Assembly: GCA_001179505.1 (NCBI GenBank)
Contig: CDMY01000261.1
Location: 68,187-132,186 of the forward strand
Origin: Vitrella brassicaformis
Lineage: Eukaryota > Sar > Vitrellaceae
Direction: 5' to 3'
Length of the DNA stretch: 64,000 nucleotides
Below, in pieces: positions 22,966 to 34,182 of the stretch. The position numbers and the translations under genes are program-made. Under the pieces are notes generated by a model that was not told the origin of the DNA, did no database searches, and saw only the letters and a list, made by a program, of their open reading frames with translations. Each line of letters starts with the position of its first letter. Within the stretch, counting starts at the first letter, position 1.

Positions 22966-23635
22966 TCGACCATCTATCTATTCATGGGTCTGTCTGAATC
23001 TCTCTCTGTGTGTGCCAGCTGGCGAGAAGCGCTACATCACGCCCCACATTGACCCTCCCAGCTCTCCGGAGGCATCAGTGGCGGTCACGCCACCGATAGA
23101 TCCTATCGACCCGCAGGAAGCCGACCCTGCCCCCGCCCCTCCAACAGCATCAGCGTCAGCAGGATCGTCAGCGACGCCAGACGACGCCCCCGCGACACAG
23201 GCAGACCTCCCGGCCATCTCTTCCGGCACCGCAGACGACCCCACCGCCCTCACTGAGGGCTCTGGGTCGTCTGCGGCGACGTCCGCCCCGCCGGTGACCG
23301 ACACGGAGGAGGAAGAGGAGCCCGTTGAGGAGGAAGTCAGTGAGTCGACCGCCCCGCCGCTGGAGGAAGACCCGGACCTGCTGGGCAAGATCACGTCGGG
23401 CTCGGATGAGGGGACCGACACGGAGACCGACACGGAGGCTGGGGAGGGTGAAAGTGACGGCGAGGGGGAGGGGGAGGCAGCGAGCGATGGAGGCGAGAGT
23501 GGCGGCGAGAGCAGCACTGAAGATGGGAGTCAGTCCTCAGAGGCGGAGGGTGCTGACGGGGCTGTTGCTGGCGCGCCAGGTGCCGGAAGCAGCTCCTACA
23601 CACCAGCGGGCGGGGGCATCCTGCCTGCACCCTAG
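21918..23635 (+). CDS. Secreted protein with three four-cysteine modules and an acidic tail
   Basis: Six exons: 21918-~21998, ~22101-22291, ~22399-22504, ~22580-22636, ~22711-22923 and ~23020-23635. The first encodes a signal peptide (M-L-L-L-A-M-K-G-T-A-A-V-L, ending S-P-A-V-G-Q). Three units of 35-42 residues follow, each with spacing C-x7-C-x5-C-x13 or 20-C: starts N-P-C-K-P-Y, S-P-C-H-P-Y and N-P-C-E-P-W, with conserved G-C-x-Y-P-E in units 1 and 2 and a W-x-x-x-C-E ending. Each unit ends at a phase-1 intron. The last exon is a Ser/Pro/Glu/Asp-rich acidic stalk of about 200 residues, without a hydrophobic GPI or membrane segment at its end. A Gly run links units 2 and 3. I do not recognise the module; disulphide-bonded extracellular repeats are the natural reading. 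The intron before the last exon holds an AG run. Confidence 0.75.
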
Positions 23636-24846
23636 ACAGGCAGGCAGGCAGACGTGAACTCATACATGAAGGCAGTTCTGTGCGGTTGGCTCGTCGCTGT
23701 GTGTGTGTGTGTGTGAGTGTGTGTGTGCATGTGTGTGTGCATGTGTGTGTGAAGGAGCGATGGATGGGCTGGCTGTTTTGTCAATGCATAGACGGTAGCT
23801 GGCAATGCAAGCAAGGCATGTGAATACGTACATGTGACATGTACGTGCGTGCGTGCATGTCCCTCCTCTCTCCACCCACCCACCCTCCGTGTTTTTCCTT
23901 CGTGTGCGGCCCAGCACATACACGAATACACGACAGTGTATGTAATGTGGTGCCCACACAGAGACGTACGTACGGAATTTTGTTTCATGCATGCATCATG
24001 ACGGTCTTAAGAGATGGCTGCCATTGGCTGGCTGGTGGCTGGCGGCTGGGCGTGGGGTTTTAGACGGGTTTGTGTGCGGTGGGTGGGTGGGGCGGTACGT
24101 GTATGTGTGTGAATATGGGTGTGGTAGAGTGTTAGTCGTGGGTGGTACGGTGGTGCGGTACGGTGTGCGGTGTGGTGTTTTATAACATTTTTGTCGACGT
24201 GTCGGGTTCGCTAGTCATGCGCACGCTTGCCGGCCGGCGTGATTGTTAGTGATTGATGAAGCAAGCCGTTTTTGAGGGATTGATCAGATCAGATAGATCT
24301 GATCAGCAGCTAGGCGCCTTATTCCACGCATGCCATGCATTTGGTCATTTTGACTCCCAAACAGACAAACACAGACACGGACAAACCGACGAACTGGCAT
24401 GCACTTTTTGATGAATTCCCTGCTGATGGGATTGCAGCCTTTAATTGCCGATTGCTCTGCCACCATACTGCATTAAGAGTGAGGCTGCCAAAGGGTTCGG
24501 GTGCAGGGTTCGGGTTGGGGGGTTTGGCCGGCTGGCGGCGCGAGGGGATTTTCCGCCAGTCGGGCAGCGTTCGTCTCACCTGCGTCTGGTCGTGGCGCAG
24601 TGGCCCGCTCCCCGCCGCCGTCGAGTCCGACCTTCAAGTTGACGGCTAGTTTGTGCTGCACTGAGTCACTCCCTCCCCGTACGTGAGCGAAGCACTGAGT
24701 GACACAAGGCAGCCGGCGACGGTGTGCGTGAAGCAACTATCCCGATTGCAAAGATGCGGCAAACCGTTGGGGGCCTCGGACTGGAGTGACTGTCTCAGCC
24801 TCTGTCTGGCTGTACCATTGCAGGTTTGAGCTGAGTTTGAGCGACG
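23636..24846. other. Intergenic region, G/T-rich on the + strand
   Basis: Between two + strand genes. TG runs at 23698-23752 and a GGTGTGG-type stretch at 24060-24180 look like a 3' flank of the upstream gene. From 24300 the sequence is more balanced. ORFs here are shadows on the opposite strand of the next gene or repeat translations. No gene supported. Confidence 0.5.
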
Positions 24847-26900
24847 ATGGCCCAGCGTGAGTATCGGAGGGAGTCTGAGCGGCGACAGGGGCAGGAGAGC
24901 GTCAGGCTCCGAATGCCGATTGAGGAACAGGGCCGACAGGTGGCCCACCAGCTGCAGCTTCAACAGCCTGAGGGTGGCCGGCAGGGGCAGGCCGAGTTGC
25001 CTGCTCGCGTGCCAACACGGGAGACGGCAGACTATGGGGCCAGGTACGTGCCCGACCAGACGGTGGACGCCGCCCCGTTCCTCGACGGACCGGCTGCAGG
25101 AGGGCTCCCCGTCTCCGTCAACCGCCGCACGGAGTATCAGGGCACAAACCAACGCAATGGCGCCGACCTGTTCTCCGAATACACCCAAGTAGACCAAGTC
25201 ACCAAACACCTACGAGTGAATGGATGTCGCCATTCGTCGCTCTCTTTGTGTCTATCGGTCGGTCGTCAGGTGCGCGGCGCAGTGGGCTATGCGCGGCTGA
25301 CAGGACGAGACGGGGACGTCAGAGGGGGCTATGGAGACGGTCACATGACGGGCCACCCATACCAGTACACGGCCAGCTACCGTTATGAGGTGAGTCTTCC
25401 CTCCTTGTATGCACTCACCCATACACATCCATTGCTCTCTCTGCTCCCTCTCACCTTTCAGCCCGCAGCCTACGACGCCTATGAATTCGCCTACCCATAT
25501 TTGCGTCCGGAGGAGCCCCAGCGTCCGGCCGGATACCCCAGCCAGATGAGCAGGGAGGCGCAGCAGTATGGCAGCGGCCGCCTCACGTCGACTGGACAGA
25601 ACGACGCCTACGGTGGTGCTCCTCTCAGCACTCGGCCACACCGATATGATGGGCGGCTTCCCTCATACTCGCAGCACCAGACCAACCACGGCCTCAGCTG
25701 GGACGGAGTGGGCGGCCAGCCGGACTACTCCTCGCGTCGAGCCTACCGCGTTCCAAGCAACATCAGCAAAGTCAGCAAGTCATCGGTCGTGTCCCGAGGC
25801 ACCCAGTGCAGCATCGTGACCACACAGACGGCAGTCGGGCCCCGGAACAAGACGCGTGGTGCGTCGCGACACCACCACCACCACCAGCAGGTGAAGGAGA
25901 TGGCCAGTTTGGTGGGCCGCTACGCGCCGCCACCGGACACCCACAACACCCACAATGGTCAGGACAACGGATCAGGTGGCGGTTTGTTCGGCGGGATGTT
26001 CTCCGGCTTGGGCTCCCTCCTGGGTGGGGGCCGGGCCGCTAGAGGTGAGGAGGGGTGTGGTGAGATGAGAAACACATGGCCCTTCTCTGTCACTATCTTG
26101 TACATCGTCGACACGTCTGTCCGTCTGTCTGTCTGTCTCTCTGTCTCTCTGTCTGTCTGTGTCAGCGGTGCGAGAGGAGACACGAGAGTCCCCACCGGGC
26201 CACCGCACCAATCGCCGACACGTCGATGACGACCGCTACGCCTATGGTGCCCAGGTGAGTCTCACCAACACAGTGGTCACGTACATACGCCATCCGTTGG
26301 TCATGCTGTGTCTGTTTGTCCTTCTGTCAGGGTGAGTCGTACGAGTCCCGCTACCACCGAGAACCCAAGATGGACAGGCAGCAGGCTATTGAGGCCTACG
26401 CGAGGGAGCTGGACAATTGGAAGGGCTTCTGGGAGATGGAGCTGCAGGAGCGCTCGGAGATCCAAGAGCGGCTCCGCCGACAACTCGAGGAGCAGGCGGC
26501 GGAGCGGGAGAAGAAAATGGAGCGCTTCCACCGACAACAGAAGGAGAAAATGGAGCGTGAGTGGCGTGAAGTGGAGGCCAAGAAGGACGAAATGCGCCGC
26601 AAAGAACAGGAGCTCGAGGAGAAAAAGAAGCAACTCGACCAGCAGCTGCAGCAGCTGCAACACCAGATGCAGCAGCTGCAATGCCAGCAGCGGCAGCGTT
26701 TCAAGAGCGACAACGAGACGGCAGACAACCAGCAGCCTTCGAGCGCCTCTGACACCGTCCCCCCGACCCCAACTGGAGCAGTGCAGGAGGCATCCAGAGT
26801 GGCTGAAGGAGACGCCACTGGCGAGCGACAGCGGGCCCGCCAGATGCTGCAGGAGCTCGAGAGCAATCCCCACTTCAAGAACCCCACTGTGCCATCCGCC
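24820..26900 (+). repeat. Segmental duplication, left copy
   Basis: About 2.1 kb that recurs at about 30075-32160 in the same orientation. High similarity extends through exons and introns, for example the 72-base intron at 25391-25462 against 30674-30745. Similarity fades just upstream of both ATGs and after the P-H-F codons near the 3' ends. Confidence 0.9.
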
Positions 26901-26927
26901 AGTGGTGGGCGCCCACACGAGGTGTAG
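24847..26927 (+). CDS. Glycine-patch and coiled-coil protein, copy A
   Basis: Probable exons from the ATG at 24847: to about 25213, ~25268-25390, 25463-~26044, ~26166-26251 and 26330-26927 (TAG). The N-terminal half is Gln/Arg/Gly-rich (R-Q-V-A-H-Q-L-Q-L-Q-Q-P), then Tyr/Pro-rich (F-A-Y-P-Y-L-R-P-E-E-P). A glycine patch follows (G-G-G-L-F-G-G-M-F-S-G-L-G). The last exon is a long charged coiled coil (E-R-E-K-K-M-E-R-F-H-R-Q-Q and a Gln/Leu heptad run), so self-association in a cytoskeletal or membrane-skeleton structure is a reasonable but unproven guess. The first two introns (54 and 72 bases) are multiples of three with no stop, so reading through them also keeps the frame. Copy B at 30102-32231 is nearly identical, introns included. 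Family not recognised. Confidence 0.75.
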
Positions 26928-27829
26928 GCTGGCCCGTATGCACGGCCGCTCGTTGCAACAGACAGTCTGAGAGTGAGAAGAAGTGTGTGTTCATGAGCCA
27001 ATGAAATGAATGGCCGGCTGGCCGTCTGAGTGACTTGCCCGTTGTGTTTGTTTGGACGGTTATGGATGCATAGAGCGCTCGGACAAGTCTATGCCTTGAA
27101 GCATTGCAGACGGCCCTCTCACTGCATGGCGCGTCCCCCCCCTTCTAACACACACGCACGGCATTGCAATTCAGCATTGATTCGATCACCGCCCCGCTCT
27201 TCGCCCTTCACTACAAGCGCTACATGGCCAGAACACTGACCCAGCATGGACAGGGACCGTTCGAACGGAGTGAATGGGTGGGTGGGTGGGTGACTACTGC
27301 CTCACACACGCGGGATTGAATCCATGTACTGTACCCTGATCCTCAAGGACTGTGATCCACTTGACATCCTCGGGACTCTGATCTTCGCCTCGCTGCTGAC
27401 GCGCGACCAGCCCATGGGCCCGGCCGACCGCACCTCGACCAGCACCCAACGCCAAGACAGACTAGACGGGCACAGGCTCTCTTCGCGTACGCCGAGACTA
27501 ATCTACCTTCCTTCCTTCCTTCCTCTCACTGAGTGTGCCTGTGTGCCGCTGGCCTCCGTGCCGATTGTCTAGCCTCGTGCCTATTTCGATCAAGGAGTGT
27601 CGTGCGCTTCGAACATTTCAAAGGAAGCACACGCAGGTATATCAAGGAGTTGCAGTGCGCGCAGGTAAGCCCGCAGACGCCCCCAGGTGTGCATGCACGA
27701 TCCACTCGTGTTGGCCGCATGCACAGCTGGGGGCGCAGCTCTCACGGCGCAAAGGCCTGTTGGTGTTGGCCGCAAAACCAAAAGCCTGCTTTCTCCCATC
27801 AACCAAAGCCCCCGTTGTGTGCCGTGACG
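26928..27829. other. Spacer between copy A and the small secreted gene
   Basis: About 900 bases with GGGT runs at 27277-27292 and no frame I can tie to a neighbour. Frames across 27324-27800 are open but low quality; they may be 5' UTR of the following gene. Confidence 0.4.
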
Positions 27830-28383
27830 ATGGCCTTCCTGAGACTCCCGCTGTTCGTTGTCGCAGTGGCGCTCGCCGCGGGGCTGGGCGGCAGCCCCGT
27901 CTGCGGCAAGCACATCCGCACCGAGGGCAGCCAGCTCACAGGTGGGCAGGCACGCATGCAGCACCAACGAGGCTGGTGCATTGCAATGTCACAGTGCACT
28001 CGTTGATGCCGTTGCATGCGCCCGTGAATGATGCATTCAGAGGTGACCGTCAAGGGATGCAAGGACGACGCCGAGTGCCCCAAGCACCCTTTCGAGACGG
28101 ACAAGTGCTACAAGGAGGTCAACTCCTTCGGGAAAGTTTCCGCCGAGGGCCGCTGCAAGGTGCGAATTCAATTGTTTGAATTACAGTATTGAGGCAATTG
28201 AATCGTCAACCCGCATGCGCATTGACCGTCGCTTTGTGCCATGCGTGCATGGCAGGAGGTGACTATGGCGACTACTGTGACACGTTTTTCGGGCACGGGT
28301 GTGGCTCGGGGCTGGTGTGCCTCCCGGTGGACTACCTCGAGCCCCTGTACAAGCTGAGGAAGCTCACCCGCACCTGCGTCTAA
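27830..28383 (+). CDS. Small secreted cysteine-containing protein
   Basis: The ATG at 27830 opens a strong signal peptide (M-A-F-L-R-L-P-L-F-V-V-A-V-A-L-A-A-G). Exon 1 ends near 27940 at a GT donor. Exon 2 (~28041-28159) reads V-K-G-C-K-D-D-A-E-C-P-K-H, then D-K-C-Y-K-E, then G-R-C-K. Exon 3 (~28257-28383) reads D-Y-G-D-Y-C-D-T-F-F-G-H-G-C-G-S-G-L-V-C-L and ends L-T-R-T-C-V. The mature part would hold about nine cysteines in about 100 residues, a disulphide-rich extracellular protein. The obvious donor after exon 2 and acceptor before exon 3 leave the frame one base off, so one junction is atypical, wrongly placed, or the sequence has an indel. It lies between the two copies of the duplicated gene but resembles neither. 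Family not recognised. Confidence 0.6.
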
Positions 28384-28851
28384 CATCACTGCGGCCAGCG
28401 AACGAATTAGAAAACCGCCATTTTGTTTTCCTTTTCTTTTGGCGGGGTGCTGAGTTGGGTGGAAGACACGAGTGAGCTGCATGCAGTCTGTCTGTCTGTC
28501 TGAATGTCTGTCTGTCTGTCTGTCTCGTCACGTGGGGGATGTGTGTGTGTGCGCAGGGGGGATGGGGGGGATGAGCAGAGAGAGTAGCGAGGGCCGACAG
28601 GCACACCGATTGACAGAGAGAACGATGTCATGCAGTAATGATGTGACAGGCGGGTCACAGCCGCGACACTTGCGGTCGATCATCAGCAGTTGGTATCAAT
28701 GACATTATACAGACACACACGAGAAGTCAGGCTCCCCCACCCCGAGGAATCGACAGACACAGTCGTTAAAGCCCTCACAACCCCCGTATATCAAATCGTT
28801 CGCACGTCCCCATCCCTCGCCTTCACATATGAGATATGTCGCCGCCTTTTT
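28384..28851. other. Convergent spacer with TGTC repeat
   Basis: TCTG/TGTC runs at 28487-28524 and a TG run at 28540-28551 follow the + strand gene. CA-type sequence begins near 28711 (agacacacacgag). No gene seen. Confidence 0.5.
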
Positions 28852-29966
28852 TCAACAGCACCAGGCACAGGGGCATCTACCGACATGAGCTGAGCTGCCC
28901 GCCTCACTGCCTCTCCCCGCCGAAGGCCACAATATCCTCCAGGCCGTCTTCTCTGCCCACGTCAAACACCCACCCATTGCTTTGTACCTCTCCCCACACA
29001 CGGCACAGCTCCGGCCCCGCAGCCACGCCTCCACGCTCACAACCGTCAGCCACGTGGCGAACCAGAGGGTCAAGCTGCACTTGCCCGTGTGCCCTGTGAC
29101 GGGGCACACACAGGCACTCTCGATGACACGAATGGCCGCCTCCTTCTGCGAATGATCCACTAAAAGACGTCCGATTTCCCACACAGGGGCAGTGACAGCT
29201 GGGCTGACGGCGGGGCCCAGGATGCCAATATATGGCAGATCCGGTAGACGGATAGGAGATTCATCGCCGTCTCGACGGACACACACGGCCGCTGTCTGCA
29301 TGATTTGCAGCGTCCACCGTGAGCTGTTGCCGACGCGCTGTCATCTCGCCAGCTGCGGCCCGGAGAAGAACGCTGGCGAAGTCAGCAAGATTGACGCTGT
29401 TGTTCTCCTTGAGCTGCGCCTGGCACTAGTGTCAGGAGGGTGAGTGGCCGTGACGCCTTGTGATGCCCTTCAGGTCCACCACCAGAACCCTCAGGATATC
29501 CTGACGCACACACACAGAGACAGACAGACAGACAGACACGCTCCGAATCACACTCTATTGGGGTAAGCCAATCGTCGGCAAGGAGGCTTGGCACGGAGTG
29601 CAGTGAGTTGGGTGACAGGACGGCCGTAATCTTGCCCTCGAAGCCCTTATATACTGGCCGTTTCACGAGCCCAGCCACCCACACAACGCTGCCCACAGTC
29701 AAAGGCACAGGCCTGAACACACAACGGCAGCAAGTACACACACGGCTGGCCCCTCTCTCGCCCTCCCTCTTTCAGCCACCTACCTGTCTTGGCCCGTCAG
29801 ATGTGCGGTCTGCTTGGGCATTGCAGTGATCTCAACGTCGCGTATCCGTATGGACGCCCTCACCGCCTCCGCCTCGACATCCCTGTACACACACACACGC
29901 ATACACACGCGCACAGACGGACGTGCTGTGTTTGCGGATGAGCAAGCCAGTGCGGTGCCCGCTCAT
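28852..29966 (-). CDS. Uncertain multi-exon gene between the duplicated copies
   Basis: Exon-like segments with plausible splice sites: ~29966-29923 (M-S-G-H-R-T-G-L-L-I-R-K), ~29882-29785 (R-I-R-D-V-E-I-T-A-M-P-K-Q-T-A), ~29714-29570 (V-G-S-V-V-W-V-A-G-L-V-K-R then G-K-I-T-A-V-L-S-P-N), ~29500 (I-L-R-V-L-V-V-D-L-K-G) and ~29425-29300 (K-E-N-N-S-V-N-L-A-D-F-A-S-V-L-L-R-A-A-A). A last segment reads C-V-C-P-V-T-G-H-T-G-K-C then C-A-V-C-G-E-R, which might bind zinc. I could not join all segments in one frame: the step after the D-L-K-G exon meets stops. The ATG at 29964-29966 is only one option. It may be a decaying gene. Confidence 0.35.
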
Positions 29967-30074
29967 CACAGGATCTATATGATCTGCACTCGGAGGAGTG
30001 AACTCATCTTCGCTGCGGAGGAAAGATGTTCTCACTGTTGAATGGGTTCGGGTTTCAGGGTACAAACCCTGAAA

Positions 30075-32160
30075 CTTCTAAGATTGAGCGGAGTTTCAGC
30101 GATGATGGCCCAGCGTGAGCATCAGAGGGCGGGTGAGCGACGACAGAGGCAGGAGAGCGTCCTGCGGCAGGGAGAGTCACGGACCCGGCTGCGAGTGTCA
30201 ATTGAGGAACAGGTCCGACAGGTGGCCCACCAGCTGCAGCTTCAACAGCCTGAGGGTGGCCGGCAGGGGCAGGCCGAGTTGCCTGCTCGCGTGCCAACAC
30301 GCGAGACGGCAGACTATGGCGCCAGGTTCGTGCCCGACCAGACGGTGGACGCCGCCCCGTTCCTCGACGGACCGGCTGCAGGAGGGCTCCCCGTCTCCGT
30401 CAACCGCCGCACGGAGTATCAGGGCACAAACCAACGCAATGGCGCCGACTTGTTCTCCAAATACACTCAAGTAGACCAAGTCATCAAACACCTACGAGTG
30501 GATGGATGTCGCCATTCGTCGCTCTTTTTGTGTGTATCGGTCGGTCGTCAGGTGCGCGGCGCAGTGGGCTATGGGCGGCTGACAGGACGAGACGACGATG
30601 TCAGAGGGGGCTATGGAGACGGTCACATGACGGGCCACCCATACCAGTATACACGGCCACCGACCGTTATGAGGTGAGTGTTCACTCCTTGTATGCAGTC
30701 ACCCATATAGATCTATTGCTCTCTCTGCTCCCTCTCACCTTTCAGTCCGCAGCCTACGACGCTTATGAATTCGCCTACCCGTATTTGCGTCCGGAGGAGC
30801 CCCAGCGTCCGGCCGGATACCCCAGCCAGATGAGCAGGGAGGCGCAGCAGTATGGCAGCGGCCGCCTCACGTCGACTGGACAGAACGACGCCTACGGTGG
30901 TGCTCCTCTCAGCACTCGGCCACACCGATATGATGGGCGGCTTCCCTCATACTCGCAGCACCAGACCAACCACGGCCTCAGCTGGGACGGAGTGGGCGGC
31001 CAGCCGGACTACTCCTCGCGTCGAGCCTACCGCGCTCCAAGCAACATCAGCAAAGTCAGCAAGTCATCGGTCGTGTCCCGAGGCACCCAGTGCAGCATCA
31101 TGACCACTCAGACGGCACTCGGACCCCAAAACACGACGCGTGGTGCGTCACGACACTACCAGCAGCAGCAGCAGCAGCAGAGGCCCATCGACCACGCCGG
31201 CCTGGAGGTGGAGGCGACGGCCAGTTCGGTGGGCCGCTACGCGCCGCCACCGGACACCCACAACACCCACAATGGTCAGGACAACGGATCAGGTGGCGGT
31301 TTCTTCGGCGGGATGTTCTCGGGCTTGGGCTTCTTCCTGGGTGGGGGCCGGGCCGCTGGAGGTGAGGAGGGGTGTGGTGAGATGAGACACACATAGCCCT
31401 TCTCTGTCATTCACTGGCACATCATCGACATGTCTGTCCGTCTGTCTGTCTGTCTGTCTGTGTCAGCGGTGCGAGAGGAGACGCGCGCGTCTCGTGGCGG
31501 TGCGGATCGCCGCTCCAATCGCCGACACATCGATGACGACCGCTACGCCTATGGTGCTCAGGTGAGTCTCACCAACACAGTGGTCACATACATACGCCAT
31601 CCGCTGGTCATGCTGTGTCTGTCTGTCCTTCTGTCAGGGTGGGTCGTACGAGTCCCGCTACCACCGAGAACCCAAGATGGACAGGCAGCAGGCTATTGAG
31701 GCCTACGCGAGGGAGCTGGACAATTGGAAGGGCTTCTGGGAGATGGAGCTGCAGGAACGCTCGGAGATCCAAGAGCGGCTCCGCCGACAACTCGAGGAGC
31801 GGGCGGCGGAGCGGGAGAAGAAAATGGAGCGCTTCCACCGACAAGAGCAGGAGAAAATGGAGCGTGAGTGGCGTGAAGTGGAGGCCAAGAAGGACGAAAT
31901 GCGCCGCAAAGAACAGGAGCTCGAGGAGAAAAAGGAGCAACTCGACCAGCAGCTGCAGCAGCTGCAACACCAGATGCAGCAGCGGCAGCGTCTCAACAGC
32001 GACAACGAGACGGCAGACAACCAGCAGCAGACGAGCACCTCTGACACCGTCCCCCCGACCCCAACTGGAGCAGTGCAGGCGGCATCCAAAGTGGCTGAAG
32101 GAGACGCCACTGGCGAGCGACAGCGGACCCGCCAGATGCTGCAGGAGCTCGAGAACAGTC
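30075..32160 (+). repeat. Segmental duplication, right copy
   Basis: Partner of the segment at 24820-26900; starts are about 5.25 kb apart in direct orientation. The minus-strand gene immediately upstream is not duplicated at the left copy. Confidence 0.9.
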
Positions 32161-32231
32161 CGCATTTCTGCAACTTTCCCCCGGCGCCCGGGCAGTCGCC
32201 TGCTGAGCGACGCCGAAGTGTGCAGCAGTGA
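30102..32231 (+). pseudogene. Glycine-patch and coiled-coil protein, copy B, frame broken
   Basis: Same exon order as copy A: the ATG pair at 30102-30107, the Gln-rich start, the Tyr/Pro-rich middle, a CAG run (Gln x7 at about 31160-31180) absent from copy A, the glycine patch (G-G-G-F-F-G-G-M-F-S-G) and the terminal coiled coil, to a TGA at 32229-32231. Around 30650 copy B has two extra bases (tatacacgg against tacacgg in A). The first frame therefore stops at 30677 with the tail T-V-M-R, while the downstream exons are open in another frame. Either the gene is newly inactivated, or an alternative splice compensates, or the base calls are wrong. The remaining exons show no other disruption, which suggests recent change. 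The C-terminus differs from A after P-H-F and ends R-R-S-V-Q-Q. Confidence 0.6.
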
Positions 32232-32514
32232 CAGCCTTATGGTGTCAAGCAAAGGGAAGAGATGCATGGCTGTGTGTAGTGGTTGAGTGTTTGGTTGGCC
32301 GGCTAGTTGTTGAGTGCCTTGTCATTGGACGCTTGGATGGTCGGTCGTGAGCAGATAGAAAAATGAGACATATCTATGCCATATATGAAGCGTTGGCTTG
32401 ATGTCCTCCGTGCACTCAGCACAGGTCCACATATGCACACACTGATGCATGCCATGCATTGGTCGTCCGTCGAACTGTGGGCTCATCGGTCTGTCACATG
32501 CACTGGCACCCTCA
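32232..32514. other. Short convergent spacer
   Basis: Under 300 bases between the copy B stop and the stop of the minus-strand gene. TTGGTTGG-type sequence on the left. No gene. Confidence 0.5.
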
Positions 32515-34182
32515 GATGTCGTCTCTGGCGTCGATGAGGTCTGCGGGATCGGCGCCCGCGTTGAGTGCGGCGATGGCCTTGTCAGCGCGATGGACGCGGG
32601 ATGGCCGCGACACGACGACATTGAGATGGCCGTATCCGCCCGTCGCCACGTCAGAGATGGACGACACGACAGGCATGTCAGTCAGCAAGGTGATCAGACT
32701 TCCAGCCTGCCAACGAGCTCTGCATCCAGAGACACACACAGAGAGATGAATGGTTGCCGGATGGTCTGTCTGCACATCCCTACCTGCCCGGTGTGATTTC
32801 CCGCGACATGAGGTTCTTGCACACCATTGTCGTGCCCAGCGATTTCATCAGCTCCTTGGCGAAAGGGCGCGACCACAGCGTTCGAAGCCTGCGTGCACAC
32901 ACATCCACAGGTGCATGCCATGCGTGGATGCATACACTCGGTGCTGACTGACCTGGCCATTGCCTGCTGTGCAGTGCGGCCGCCGGCGAGCACTTGACCA
33001 TTGAGGGCGGCGACTTTGGTGCCAAGAGCGACGAAGTACTTGACCTTTCATTCACAAATCCAGGGACGAAGTCATTTGGCTGAGCATTCTGCGTGTGTTA
33101 CCGATGCCATGGCCGAGTTGACACACATTCTCTGTGCGATGAAGGTGGGCTTCTGCAGACACGCGATGGCGTTCTTCGGCTTGACGCCTGCACACACACT
33201 CACAGACAGACAAGTGTATGTGGGAGGGAGGGAGACATGGATGGATGCGGGGAGTGAGACATGTGCATGTGCCTACCGAAGGGAATCAGTGCGTGAGCCA
33301 TTCCCGTGGCTGTGAGCGCGGCGGGCAGCAGTGTCAGCGTAAACGGCTTCAAGAATGCCTTCGCGAGAGTCTCCTGCATGCGACAACACACAAAAGAATG
33401 AGACACATCCATGTGTGTCGCTCTCTATCTTTGTTTCCAGGCTTTTCACTCACCACCGGCAAGTGCTCTGCGGCGAGGCTGGGCAGCAAGTGGTTGCCGC
33501 CGCTCGTCTGCATGAACCGCGCCTCCTCCTTGTCCTGCTTCTCGAGAGCCCTCATGAAGTCATCGATCACTTTGGCCTCATCGACTGACGTCGCATCGGC
33601 GCCAGTCGGCACTTCCGGCACCTGCATGCCAACGGGAGGGAAGGACGCACCAGTTGACCCGCTGGGCGCGTAGCCGATCGGCAGGCCAGTGTTGGTGTTG
33701 ATCTGCTGCACCTCCCGTGACACGTCTGGCGTCTTGTCGAGGTCCTCCTCTTCATTGTCCACGTTGTCCGATGCGGCCTCGAGATCGGCGGCGGGAGATG
33801 GTGGCTGCGGGACTGGCGGCTCGGGAGACACCGACACACTCGCGGGGATGGGAAAAGTGCCTGAGTGAAGGACAAACAAACATTGAGACACACAAAACGA
33901 AGACCAACATCGGCAGTCATGTGAGTGACTGTCTTACCTGTCTTGGGTTCGCCCTTCTTCTGAATGGGCTCTTTCGTGTGCATTGTCGATTTCTGTGGCA
34001 CCATCACCTCCGCGTCGCCCATTCTCTCCCAATTCACCACAGATCCGCTCCGGTCGACAGCGCCCGACACATTGGGGACGCCATGTGAGTGCGCTGGCGG
34101 GGTCTTTGCGGAGGGACGCGCCGACCGCACGACAGGTGATGAACAGCACGAGCAGAAGCTCAAGGGTAGAGGTGAGAGACAT
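32515..34182 (-). CDS. Unrecognised protein with a candidate signal peptide
   Basis: The ATG at 34180-34182 opens a classic signal sequence (M-S-L-T-S-T-L-E-L-L-L-V-L-F-I-T-C). Within about 40 codons the downstream coding frame is a different one (V-V-N-W-E-R-M-G-D-A-E-V-M-V-P), so a very short intron or an indel lies in 34060-34150. Exon 2 (~33860-33455) is acidic and Pro/Ser-rich, then helical (V-I-D-D-F-M-R-A-L-E-K-Q). Smaller exons follow: F-L-K-P-F-T-L-T-L-L-P-A-A-L, I-A-C-L-Q-K-P-T-F-I-A-Q-R, L-G-T-K-V-A-A-L-N-G-Q-V-L and M-S-R-E-I-T-P-G-R-A-R-W. The last ends D-P-A-D-L-I-D-A-R-D-D-I with a stop at 32515-32517. Several splice pairs check in phase (for example AG|A GCT CGT TGG at the last junction). 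No family recognised; an extracellular or endomembrane location is inferred from the leader. Confidence 0.6.

Noticed and set aside
26301-26918. Minus-strand Leu-rich frame (also at 31608-32267)
   Set aside because: Antisense of the coiled-coil exons of the duplicated gene: Glu/Gln/Lys codons read backward give Leu and Phe.
28904-29182. RING-type zinc finger in the minus-strand gene
   Set aside because: Cys/His spacing (C-x-C, H-x3-C, C-x2-C) does not match RING or RINGv patterns and the upstream Cys pair is missing, so only a vague zinc-binding possibility was kept.
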